A stretch of DNA of 28,173 nucleotides from an uncultured Desulfobulbaceae bacterium. GTDB lineage: Bacteria; Desulfobacterota; Desulfobulbia; Desulfobulbales; Desulfobulbaceae. The stretch is taken from NCBI GenBank assembly GCA_947260045.1, contig CAMYOP010000029.1, positions 1 through 28,173 of the forward strand, read 5' to 3'. The notes under the pieces are model-generated. The model did not search any database. It saw only the letters and a list, made by a program, of their open reading frames with translations, and was not told the DNA's origin. A program made the position numbers and the translations under genes. This document shows positions 1 through 7,100 of this stretch, one piece after another. Each line of letters begins with the position of its first letter. Within the stretch, counting starts at the first letter, position 1.

Positions 1-642
1 GGTTTTGCTTCAATGAAAGCTCTGTCTACAAGAAATGATAATCCACAGGCAGCATCAAGGCCCTTTGATTTAGGCCGTGATGGTTTTGTCATATCTGAAG
101 GTGCGGGCATGTTGGTTCTTGAAGAATTAGAACATGCCAGAAAAAGAGGGGCAACCATCTATGCAGAACTTGCAGGATATGGAATGTCAAGTGATGCCTA
201 TCATATCGCAGCACCACCTGAAAATGGCGAAGGAGCCGCCAGGTGTATGCGCATGGCCCTTAAAAATGCCAAGCTTAATCCTGAGGATATCGATTATATT
301 AATGCCCATGGAACATCTACACCTTTAAATGACAGATGCGAAACAGCAGCCATCAAGACAGTCTTTGGTGAACATGCCTACAAACTGGCAATTAGTTCGA
401 CCAAGTCTATGACAGGGCATATGCTCGGTGGAGCAGGTGGTATTGAGTCAGTGTTTACTGCCTTGACCATTGCTCGTGGAGCTATTCCGCCAACCATAAA
501 TCTGGAAGAACCTGATCCTGACTGCGATCTTGATTATGTACCAAATGTTGCTCGTGAGCAGAAGGTGAGGATTGCAATGTCAAACTCTTTTGGATTCGGT
601 GGAACCAATGGCGTTGTCCTCATGAAAGGCTATGACGAATAA
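1..642 (+). CDS. fabF: 3-oxoacyl-[ACP] synthase II (FabF), 3' part
   Basis: This is the C-terminal half of the beta-ketoacyl-ACP synthase that condenses malonyl-ACP with a growing acyl-ACP in fatty acid elongation, in the cytoplasm. The frame is open from base 1 (first codons GFASMKALSTRN), so the gene enters from the left and the ATG at 13 is internal. About 213 of the usual ~410 residues are present. The two catalytic histidines of the KAS family are visible in NAHGTSTP and in TKSMTGHMLGGAGG, with the conserved Lys in the latter. The glycine-rich end motif NSFGFGGTNG is intact. The catalytic Cys lies upstream of the window. rpiB follows after 24 bp in the same direction, suggesting cotranscription. 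Identification is secure from these motifs. Confidence 0.96.
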   Translation, partial: GFASMKALSTRNDNPQAASRPFDLGRDGFVISEGAGMLVLEELEHARKRGATIYAELAGYGMSSDAYHIAAPPENGEGAARCMRMALKNAKLNPEDIDYINAHGTSTPLNDRCETAAIKTVFGEHAYKLAISSTKSMTGHMLGGAGGIESVFTALTIARGAIPPTINLEEPDPDCDLDYVPNVAREQKVRIAMSNSFGFGGTNGVVLMKGYDE

Positions 643-666
643 CTCTTTTTTTGGGGTTGGATTACG

Positions 667-1095
667 ATGAATACAATAGCCATTGGTAGCGATCATGGCG
701 GACTTGAATTGAAAAATTTGCTAGTCGATTTTCTTAAGGAAAATGGAAAAAAAATAATTGATATCGGTTGTCATTCAGCTGATTCTGTCGATTATCCAGA
801 GTTTGCTGACGAAGTGTGTAAAAAAGTGCTGGAATCAGATGCTGAAGCTGGCATACTCGTCTGTGGTACGGGCATAGGAATGTCAATTGCAGCAAATAGA
901 CACAGAGCAATTCGTGCTGCCTTGTGTCATGAATCCTTTACTGCACGAATGAGCAGAGAACACAATAATGCTAATATTCTTTGCCTTGGTGGAAGGGTAG
1001 TTGGATCAGAAATAGCCCTCGATATTGTTAATACATGGGTGAATACACAATTCTCTGGAGGCAGGCATCAGCGTCGTCTGGATATGTTGAGTTAG
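667..1095 (+). CDS. rpiB: Ribose-5-phosphate isomerase B
   Basis: This enzyme interconverts ribose 5-phosphate and ribulose 5-phosphate in the pentose phosphate pathway. The 142-residue product fits the RpiB/LacAB family (about 145-150). It shows the N-terminal IGSDHGG motif, the catalytic-Cys segment LVCGTGIGMSIAANR near residue 65, the segment REHNNANILCLGGR, and a basic tail GGRHQRRL. The start ATG follows a GGGGTTGG purine tract about 6 bases upstream. It sits 24 bp after fabF and is closed off by a strong intrinsic terminator at 1138-1182, so it is probably the last gene of the fabF transcript. An Rpi acting on allose phosphate is a possible alternative within the family, but the housekeeping context favours ribose 5-phosphate. 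Confidence 0.95.
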   Translation: MNTIAIGSDHGGLELKNLLVDFLKENGKKIIDIGCHSADSVDYPEFADEVCKKVLESDAEAGILVCGTGIGMSIAANRHRAIRAALCHESFTARMSREHNNANILCLGGRVVGSEIALDIVNTWVNTQFSGGRHQRRLDMLS

Positions 1096-1137
1096 AGACT
1101 CAGTCAGAGTTCATCTGTTACTTCAACCTTGCACTGG

Positions 1138-1182
1138 AACCGGCAGCCTTGTATAAAAAAAGGTAGAGCCGGTTTTTTTTTT
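1138..1182 (+). terminator. Intrinsic terminator after rpiB
   Basis: The arms AACCGGC (1138-1144) and GCCGGTT (1168-1174) pair perfectly, with inner pairing GCCTT/AAGGT that shortens the loop. A run of ten T follows from 1173 to 1182. This is a textbook rho-independent terminator ending the fabF-rpiB transcript; glyA therefore needs its own promoter, a candidate for which lies at 1205-1233. Confidence 0.88.
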
Positions 1183-1204
1183 AAGCTGTTGCCTAGAACA
1201 GAGT

Positions 1205-1233
1205 TTTTAAAAATAATAATGATTTGTTATAAT
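1205..1233 (+). promoter_or_regulatory. Candidate promoter of glyA
   Basis: A perfect -10 hexamer TATAAT lies at 1228-1233 with an extended -10 TG at 1225-1226. The -35 at 1205-1210 (TTTTAA, 17-bp spacer) is poor, as is common with extended -10 promoters. The surroundings are very AT-rich. It lies just after the rpiB terminator and about 36 bp before glyA. I saw no riboswitch-like conserved structure in the short leader. Confidence 0.55.
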
Positions 1234-1269
1234 TAAATAATATTCATAATTAAATGAAGGTTCAATCTG

Positions 1270-2523
1270 ATGATTACATTGGAACAAACAGATCCCGATA
1301 TACATCGTTTTATTCAATATGAACTAGAGCGCCAAACCAATCAGCTCGAGCTTATTGCCAGTGAGAACATCGCTTCTCTGGCTGTCCTTGAAGCTCAGGG
1401 GTCTATTTTTACAAATAAATATGCAGAAGGATACCCTCATCGTAGGTATTACGGTGGATGCGATTATGCCGATGAAGTGGAATCTCTTGCTATTAACAGA
1501 GCCAAGGAAATATTTGGTGCTGAATATGCCAATGTGCAGGCTCATTCAGGAAGTCAGGCTAATATGGCTGTTTATTTTGCCATGTTAAAACCAGGTGACA
1601 AAGTCCTTGGAATGGATTTAGCACATGGGGGGCATTTAACCCACGGAGCTTCTGTCAATTTTTCTGGACAGCTTTTTAACTTTATATCCTATGGTGTTGA
1701 TCGATCTACAGAGCGCATCAATATGGAAGAGGTTGAGAGAATTGCTTTTGAGAATAGACCAAAAATGATTGTGGCTGGTGCCAGTGCGTATCCTCGAACT
1801 ATCGATTTTGAAGCATTTCGACGAATTGCTGATCAAATTGGCGCATATTTCATGGTTGATATGGCTCATATTGCCGGACTTATTGCTGCTGACCAGCATC
1901 CATCCCCTGTCCCTTATGCTGATTTTGTAACAACTACAACGCATAAGACCATGAGGGGGCCGCGGGGTGGGCTCATTCTGGCTAAAGAAAAATATGGAAA
2001 ACGATTGGATTCCAAAATATTTCCAGGAATTCAGGGTGGTCCTCTGGTTCACGTGATTGCTGCGAAAGCTGTTGGCTTTAAAGAGGCAATGAGCAATGAA
2101 TTTAGAGAATACCAAAAGCAAGTAATTGTCAATGCGAAGATTTTGTCAGCTGAACTTATCAAGTATGGTTTTCGTATAGTATCTGGTGGTACGGATAATC
2201 ATCTACTCCTTGTTGATTTAAGTAATAAAGAGATCACTGGTAAGGAAGCCGAAGAGCTTCTGGAAGAAGCGGGTCTCACTGTAAACAAAAATGCTATTCC
2301 TTTTGATACCCAATCTCGCTTTATTACAGGAGGGATCAGAATTGGTACTCCTTCTGTCACAACAAGAGGTATCAAAGAAGCTGAGATGATGATGATTGCA
2401 GGTTGGATAAACAGGGTAATCACCAGCAGAGATAAAGTTGAAATTGGTGCCATCCGTCAAGAAGTGTTGGCACTTTGTAAAAAGTTACCTTTGTATCCGT
2501 CTCTTTCCAGAACTGTTAAATAA
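1270..2523 (+). CDS. glyA: Serine hydroxymethyltransferase
   Basis: This PLP enzyme converts serine plus tetrahydrofolate to glycine plus 5,10-methylene-tetrahydrofolate in the cytoplasm and feeds one-carbon metabolism. The 417-residue length is typical. Motifs seen include LIASENIAS near residue 28, NKYAEGYPHRRYYGG near 49, HSGSQANMAVY near 92, the PLP-contacting DMAHIAGL (Asp197, His200), and TTTTHKTMRGPRGG with the Schiff-base Lys at residue 226. The ATG has a GAAGG ribosome site nine bases upstream. It is the first gene after a terminator and leads the glyA-nrdR-ribD transcript, with nrdR starting 19 bp after its stop. No truncation or odd residues are seen. Confidence 0.98.
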   Translation: MITLEQTDPDIHRFIQYELERQTNQLELIASENIASLAVLEAQGSIFTNKYAEGYPHRRYYGGCDYADEVESLAINRAKEIFGAEYANVQAHSGSQANMAVYFAMLKPGDKVLGMDLAHGGHLTHGASVNFSGQLFNFISYGVDRSTERINMEEVERIAFENRPKMIVAGASAYPRTIDFEAFRRIADQIGAYFMVDMAHIAGLIAADQHPSPVPYADFVTTTTHKTMRGPRGGLILAKEKYGKRLDSKIFPGIQGGPLVHVIAAKAVGFKEAMSNEFREYQKQVIVNAKILSAELIKYGFRIVSGGTDNHLLLVDLSNKEITGKEAEELLEEAGLTVNKNAIPFDTQSRFITGGIRIGTPSVTTRGIKEAEMMMIAGWINRVITSRDKVEIGAIRQEVLALCKKLPLYPSLSRTVK

Positions 2524-2542
2524 GTAAACGGAAGGTTTATTC

Positions 2543-3001
2543 ATGAAGTGCCCTTACTGTGAACACCTCGATAATAAGGTTATTGATTCCAGACTCAATA
2601 AGGATAAAACTATTACCCGACGCAGAAGGGCCTGCACATCCTGCAAACAAAGATTTACCACCTATGAACGAATCGAGGTTATGCTTCCTATGCTTGTGAA
2701 AAAGGATGGGCGTCGTGAAGGTTGGGACCGAGGCAAGATTGTAGTTGGGCTTGAGAAGGCATGTGAGAAACGACCTGTCAGCATGGCGGATATTGACAGT
2801 TTCGTTGATGCTATAGAGGGGAAACTACAGGATGTCGGTGGGAAGGAAATACCTACAAGCAGGATCGGTGAATGGGTTATGGAAGCCTTACCCGCTCTTG
2901 ATGAGGTTGCCTATGTCCGTTTTGCTTCAGTTTACAGGCAGTTCAAAGATATAAACGAGTTTATGGATGAGCTGAAATTTTATCTCGGCACAAGAGACTA
3001 A
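2543..3001 (+). CDS. nrdR: Transcriptional repressor NrdR
   Basis: NrdR is a nucleotide-sensing repressor of ribonucleotide reductase genes. At 152 residues it has the family length. The N-terminal zinc ribbon has Cys3, Cys6, Cys31 and Cys34 (MKCPYC and CTSCKQRFTTYE), followed by an ATP-cone domain from about residue 49 to 139 that binds ATP/dATP. A GGAAGG ribosome site lies seven bases before the ATG. The gene sits between glyA and ribD, an arrangement familiar in this phylum, and no nrd reductase genes are in the window, so its targets lie elsewhere. Identification is secure. Confidence 0.97.
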   Translation: MKCPYCEHLDNKVIDSRLNKDKTITRRRRACTSCKQRFTTYERIEVMLPMLVKKDGRREGWDRGKIVVGLEKACEKRPVSMADIDSFVDAIEGKLQDVGGKEIPTSRIGEWVMEALPALDEVAYVRFASVYRQFKDINEFMDELKFYLGTRD

Positions 3002-3016
3002 ATCCTATTTGTTCCT

Positions 3017-3033
3017 CTCTGTATCTTACAGAG
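3017..3033 (+). other. Short perfect hairpin between nrdR and ribD
   Basis: CTCTGTA (3017-3023) and TACAGAG (3027-3033) form a perfect 7-bp stem with a 3-base loop in the 48-bp gap. No T run follows, so it is not an intrinsic terminator. It lies just ahead of a ribD start that lacks a clear Shine-Dalgarno sequence, and could affect mRNA stability or initiation; that role is inference. Confidence 0.4.
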
Positions 3034-3049
3034 TTCATAAGAAACATTC

Positions 3050-4168
3050 ATGTCTAAATCCGACGATCTCTACTATATGAAATTGGCCCTTGAGCAAGCT
3101 AAAAAGGGTCAATGGAAAACATCACCCAATCCATGTGTTGGCGCAGTTATTGTCAATAATGATGAAATAGTAGGCATGGGCTATCATCGCAAAGCAGGTG
3201 CACCACATGCCGAAGTGAATGCAATAAATGATGCTGGAGAGCTTTCAAAAAACAGTACGATTTATGTCACATTAGAGCCCTGTAATCACAGTGGCAAAAC
3301 ACCTCCCTGCACCCAGGCAATTATCAATAGTGGTCTTAGGAGAGTTGTAATCGGGATGAGTGATCCAAATCCATCTGTTGCAGGTGGTGGGGCAAAGTAT
3401 TTGTCAGAGAAGGGCGTAGAGGTAATAAGCGGTATCCTGGAAGAAGAATGTATTCAAATTAACCGACCCTTTATTAAATATATAACTTCAGGGATTCCCT
3501 GGATCATCATGAAGGCAGGGATGAGTCTTGATGGAAAAATAAATTACCAAAAAGGCAGTGGTGGCCAGATCACCGGGAAACAGTCAAAACAATATGTTCA
3601 CGCTTTGCGAGATCAGTGTGATGCTATTTTAATAGGTGTGGAAACCGCCATTATTGATAATCCATCCCTCACCACCAGACTTGAAAGAAAACCAGGGAGT
3701 GATCCACATCGAGTCATCCTTGACACCTCTCTTCGTCTTTCTCCAGAGGCATTTCTTTTGCAGCAGCAATCAGATGCATCAACCTATATTTTTTGTGGAA
3801 AAGACGTATCAAAGAAGAGAGTAGAGGCTTTATGTCGAAAGAGTGCTGTCGTAAAGCAGGTCACGTTAAATAGTGAAGGAAAGCTCGATTTGAAAGAAAT
3901 TCTTTATGTGCTTGGCCAAGAGCATATCACCTCTGTTCTGGTGGAAGGAGGGGCCAAGATTCATGGAGCAATGTTAGCTGAGAATCTTGTTGATGAAGTG
4001 TGTTTGCTCATTGCCCCTATTTTTATTGGAAATCAAGGTTGTTCGGTTATTGATAACTTTGCAGTTTTAGCGAAAGAAAATGCGCCCAAAGTGAACAATC
4101 TTACGTTTCAGCAATTAGGTGAAGATATAGTTGTGAGTGGTCTGCTTCATTCAGGAACTGTTGTCTGA
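3050..4168 (+). CDS. ribD: Bifunctional riboflavin deaminase/reductase RibD
   Basis: RibD performs the deamination and the side-chain reduction steps of riboflavin synthesis. Residues 1 to about 145 form the cytidine-deaminase-like domain with zinc ligands in HAEVNAI (His53, Glu55) and PCNHSGKTPPC (Cys78, Cys87). Residues from about 150 to 372 form the reductase domain, with ILIGVETAIIDNPSLTTR and the late glycine-rich LVEGGAKIHGAML segment. The length of 372 is normal. The ATG has no convincing Shine-Dalgarno sequence. It is third in the glyA-nrdR-ribD run but, unusually, no ribE, ribBA or ribH follows: the next gene is convergent, with its stop only 2 bp away. Confidence 0.97.
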   Translation: MSKSDDLYYMKLALEQAKKGQWKTSPNPCVGAVIVNNDEIVGMGYHRKAGAPHAEVNAINDAGELSKNSTIYVTLEPCNHSGKTPPCTQAIINSGLRRVVIGMSDPNPSVAGGGAKYLSEKGVEVISGILEEECIQINRPFIKYITSGIPWIIMKAGMSLDGKINYQKGSGGQITGKQSKQYVHALRDQCDAILIGVETAIIDNPSLTTRLERKPGSDPHRVILDTSLRLSPEAFLLQQQSDASTYIFCGKDVSKKRVEALCRKSAVVKQVTLNSEGKLDLKEILYVLGQEHITSVLVEGGAKIHGAMLAENLVDEVCLLIAPIFIGNQGCSVIDNFAVLAKENAPKVNNLTFQQLGEDIVVSGLLHSGTVV

Positions 4169-4170
4169 TA

Positions 4171-5109
4171 CTATATACTTTCTTTAAGTGTATCCCAGGA
4201 TTGTGTCAACTGCTCTTCATTTTGAAAAGTTATGGTGAGGCGTAGCTGATCAGTTTCAAACGATTTTGCGTGTTGTAGCTGGACATTCCCAGGTAGACGT
4301 AAACCAGAGCTAAAGCGCTTGAACTGTTTTTCTTCTTTATCGAGTCTGGGGTAACAATGCTCTTTTAGCCACAAGAGGATTGACTGTATTTCCTGGGGCT
4401 TGTTATTTTGATTTTGTATCCTCATGCTTTCCTGAATTTTTCCCCATAGTTCCTGAAAGGAGATTTTTTTCCTTTTCATGAGCTCCAGGCTATATTCAAC
4501 GAGTTTCTGCTGTTTGGAACCGCCAATTGCAAATCGTTTAATTAAATGGGTGAGTGCTCCTTGATCGTTCAGGGTGACTCTTCCCATAAGTTTTGCTGCC
4601 TTTAAGTGTACTGATCCATTGTGAATTCCATCAATGGTTGAGCTCTCAAGTTCTAATAGCTTTAGATGTTCTTTGATCAGGTGGCGGTTCATTATGAGGC
4701 CAAGGTCACTGAAGAGGGTAATTGTTTCTTGCTCGCTCAGGAAAGATTTTGTTTTTTTAAAAAATAATGCCTTCTCGATGGGACTAAGGTCTTTACCAGT
4801 GGTAGCATGAGCTATTAAGTGGCAATAGATGTCTTTTTCAGTAAAATAATCAGGAAGTACAAGACAGACAATATTATTTGAAGACAAGGTGTTCATTGCC
4901 AGGGCAATTCGTTTGAACCCTGAAAGAATGGTATAGGTGTTGCCAGGACTACAGGTAACCAATGGTGGCGTTATGATACCGTATTTTTTTATACTTTTAC
5001 TGAGTATGGGGTCAGCTTGAGAAAGATCTGGGGAGATACAGTATGTCATATCTTCCAGGTTTAAGGACGAATATTGTATCTGTTTGTAATCGTAAAAGAG
5101 TTGGCGCAC
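4171..5109 (-). CDS. ParB N-terminal-like domain protein
   Basis: A 312-residue cytoplasmic protein whose first third resembles the ParB/Srx-like nucleotide-binding fold: residues 38-51 (KSIKKYGIITPPLV) and ILSGFKRIALA around 61-71 match the ParB patterns for 'alone/other, GExR', here as SGFKR. A middle segment (about 95-175) could be the helical part that follows in ParB, and the last 130 residues are unassigned. No partner parA is present, so a chromosome-partition role is not supported. The start is GTG at 5109, the only plausible one, since an in-frame stop lies about 36 bp upstream; its ribosome site is weak. It follows the HU gene by 101 bp and is probably read from the HU promoter through a hairpin at 5153-5194. 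The function is unknown. Confidence 0.7.
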   Translation of the reverse strand: MRQLFYDYKQIQYSSLNLEDMTYCISPDLSQADPILSKSIKKYGIITPPLVTCSPGNTYTILSGFKRIALAMNTLSSNNIVCLVLPDYFTEKDIYCHLIAHATTGKDLSPIEKALFFKKTKSFLSEQETITLFSDLGLIMNRHLIKEHLKLLELESSTIDGIHNGSVHLKAAKLMGRVTLNDQGALTHLIKRFAIGGSKQQKLVEYSLELMKRKKISFQELWGKIQESMRIQNQNNKPQEIQSILLWLKEHCYPRLDKEEKQFKRFSSGLRLPGNVQLQHAKSFETDQLRLTITFQNEEQLTQSWDTLKESI

Positions 5110-5152
5110 GTGTTTGTCTGGATGGATTTGTATCAGGATATTTTAAGATGAA

Positions 5153-5194
5153 CATATCGGTACAGGTTATTTTAGAATTACCTGCACCGATATG
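5153..5194 (-). other. Long inverted repeat between HU gene and ParB-like gene
   Basis: Arms CATATCGGTACAGGT (5153-5167) and ACCTGCACCGATATG (5180-5194) pair over 15 bp with one mismatch around a 12-base loop that can pair further. It starts 17 bp after the HU stop. On the - strand no long T run follows, so it is a weak terminator at best. A role as an attenuator or mRNA-end stabiliser, giving more HU than ParB-like protein, is inference. Confidence 0.65.
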
Positions 5195-5210
5195 ACAAGT
5201 GTGAAACCAA

Positions 5211-5498
5211 TCAACCACCGTTTATTTTGTTACGCAAAATTCCGGAAGGTTTAAAGGTTACGACTCTTCTTGCATCAAGAGTCAGTTCGTCACCAGTTTG
5301 GGGATTTCTCCCCCGTCGGGATTTTTTATTTTTAACATTAAATTTACCAAAGCCGCTTAAAAGTAGATCGTTACCGCCAATTAAAGAGTGTTTTGAAAGT
5401 GACAAAAAAGCTTCTACTGATTGTGTGGCTTGAGCCTTGGTCAGATTTGGGTGCGATTTATACACCTGTTGGACAAGGTCAGCTTTTGTCAGGGTCAT
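5211..5498 (-). CDS. HU/IHF family nucleoid DNA-binding protein
   Basis: A 95-residue histone-like protein that bends and compacts DNA as a dimer. The N-terminal helices (MTLTKADLVQQVY) lead into the beta-arm signature GRNPQTGDELTL, with the intercalating-proline position at RNP (64-66), and the ending ARRVVTFKPS that resembles IHF alpha more than classical HU. Start choice is clear: GGAGGT at 5508-5513 lies nine bases before ATG. A strong promoter is at 5560-5587. I cannot decide between HU and IhfA from sequence alone, so no symbol is given. It probably cotranscribes with the ParB-like gene. Confidence 0.93.
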   Translation of the reverse strand: MTLTKADLVQQVYKSHPNLTKAQATQSVEAFLSLSKHSLIGGNDLLLSGFGKFNVKNKKSRRGRNPQTGDELTLDARRVVTFKPSGILRNKINGG

Positions 5499-5532
5499 GG
5501 GTCGTGGACCTCCATTGTTGAATTGACCTGGC

Positions 5533-5547
5533 GTTATTATTAATAAC
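5533..5547. promoter_or_regulatory. Palindrome just downstream of the HU promoter
   Basis: GTTATTA and TAATAAC flank one T in a perfect 7-1-7 palindrome. It lies a few bases after the expected transcription start of the HU gene, a good position for a repressor. No regulator can be named. Confidence 0.35.
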
Positions 5548-5559
5548 CACTTTATTTAT

Positions 5560-5587
5560 ATTGTATTTTTTCAGTATAACTTGTCAA
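5560..5587 (-). promoter_or_regulatory. Sigma70-type promoter of the HU gene
   Basis: Read on the - strand: -35 TTGACA (5582-5587), a 16-bp spacer, -10 TACAAT (5560-5565). The -35 begins only seven bases after the enolase stop codon. The match is strong and points at the HU gene about 60 bp downstream. Confidence 0.75.
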
Positions 5588-5593
5588 CCTTTA

Positions 5594-6886
5594 TCAAGAA
5601 ATAAAGCAAAAAGCATCCAGACCTGCAAATTCTCCAGCTCCACCTAATTCCTCTTCAATACGCAACAATTGGTTGTATTTAGCCACGCGGTCACTCCGTG
5701 ATGGTGCTCCTGTTTTTATCTGTCCAGTATTGAGGGCAACAGAGAGATCAGCTATAGTTGAATCTTCAGTTTCACCTGAACGATGTGACATAACGGATGT
5801 ATAACTGGCTCTATGAGCCATTTCGACCGCATCAATTGTCTCCGTCAGTGATCCTATCTGATTGAGTTTAATCAAAATTGAATTGGCTATATTTTTCTCA
5901 ATTCCTTTGGCAAGAATGGCAGTGTTGGTGACAAAAATATCATCACCGACTAACTGGATTGTATCTCCTAAGGCTTTAGTGAGTTTTTTCCAACCTTTCC
6001 AGTCGGATTCATCCAGTCCATCTTCAATGGAAATAAGAGGATATTTTTTGACCCAGTCTGTATAAAATTCAATTAATTCATCAGATGATTTTTTAGGTTT
6101 TTTCTCTGCACCCAGAATATATTTGCCGTCTTTTTCTGAGTAAAATTCACTTGCAGCAGAATCAAGACCAATGAAAATATCTTTTCCTGGCTTATAACCA
6201 GCTTGGGTTATACCTTCTAGTATTGCTTCCATTGCTTCTTCGTTTGAGCGTAGGTTAGGTGCAAAACCACCTTCATCTCCAACAGCAGTTTGTAAGCCTC
6301 GTTTTTTGAGAACATTTTTTAGGGAATGGAAGGTTTCGGTACCCATTCTTAATGCTTCTGAAAAGGATTTGGCACCTGCGGGAAGGATCATAAATTCTTG
6401 AATGTCTACATTATTATCTGCGTGGGCACCCCCATTGAGAATGTTCATCATGGGTACGGGTAAAACTTTAGCGTTAACTCCACCTATATAATTAAAAAGA
6501 GGTAACTCAAGTTCCATGGCACTTGCTTTGGCAACAGCCATGGAAACACCTAGAATCGCATTGGCTCCAAGTCTTTTTTTATTGGAGGTATTGTCAAGCT
6601 TCAACATTGTCTTATCGATAAGTACCTGGAGAGAAGACTCTAATCCAAGTAAGTTCGGGGTAATAATCTCATTAACATTACTAACGGCCTGCTGAACGCC
6701 TTTGCCACCATAGCGTTTCTTTTTGGTGTCTCTCAATTCTAGAGCTTCTCTTTTACCAGTTGAGGCGCCAGAAGGGACAGCAGCTCTGCCAACCGCGCCA
6801 GTTTCAAGGTACACTTCTACTTCTACAGTTGGATTGCCACGTGAATCAAGAATTTCTCTGGCAATTATATCGATTATTTCACCCAC
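5594..6886 (-). CDS. eno: Enolase (phosphopyruvate hydratase)
   Basis: Enolase interconverts 2-phosphoglycerate and phosphoenolpyruvate in glycolysis and gluconeogenesis. The 430 residues are full length. The family's key elements are all visible: catalytic loop PSGASTGKREA, GDEGGFAPN (proton donor Glu), metal ligands in GLDSAASEF, SIEDGLDESDW and GDDIFVTN, base Lys in ILIKLNQIG, SHRSGETED, and KTGAPSRSDR. The start is GTG at 6884-6886 with AAGGAG about seven bases upstream; no ATG is available nearby. It stands between pilC and the HU gene, both in the same direction, and a candidate promoter lies at 6955-6983. Confidence 0.98.
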   Translation of the reverse strand: MGEIIDIIAREILDSRGNPTVEVEVYLETGAVGRAAVPSGASTGKREALELRDTKKKRYGGKGVQQAVSNVNEIITPNLLGLESSLQVLIDKTMLKLDNTSNKKRLGANAILGVSMAVAKASAMELELPLFNYIGGVNAKVLPVPMMNILNGGAHADNNVDIQEFMILPAGAKSFSEALRMGTETFHSLKNVLKKRGLQTAVGDEGGFAPNLRSNEEAMEAILEGITQAGYKPGKDIFIGLDSAASEFYSEKDGKYILGAEKKPKKSSDELIEFYTDWVKKYPLISIEDGLDESDWKGWKKLTKALGDTIQLVGDDIFVTNTAILAKGIEKNIANSILIKLNQIGSLTETIDAVEMAHRASYTSVMSHRSGETEDSTIADLSVALNTGQIKTGAPSRSDRVAKYNQLLRIEEELGGAGEFAGLDAFCFIS

Positions 6887-6954
6887 AATATCGCTCCTTG
6901 TATAATTCTAATAATATATAGTTAAGTATAAAGTCTAATGCAGAAAATCTTTTT

Positions 6955-6983
6955 ACTATACAGTATGTTAACAAATTTGACTA
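6955..6983 (-). promoter_or_regulatory. Candidate promoter of eno
   Basis: Read on the - strand: TAGTCA (6978-6983), a 17-bp spacer, TATAGT (6955-6960). Each hexamer has four or five consensus matches. It lies about 70 bp before the enolase start, in an AT-rich gap. Other weak candidates exist closer to the gene. Confidence 0.35.
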
Positions 6984-7100
6984 CACGGTAGTTTAATGGA
7001 AGATAAGCTCGTATGTTACATTATTACTCAGCAAATGTTACCTCTCATAGAGCAGAGTTTCCAAATGCTTAGCGTCTTGTTGAAGGAGAGTGTCATTCTT

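Noticed and set aside
1183..1269. A glycine or folate riboswitch upstream of glyA
   Set aside because: Only about 87 AT-rich bases lie between the terminator and the start; no conserved paired elements are visible.
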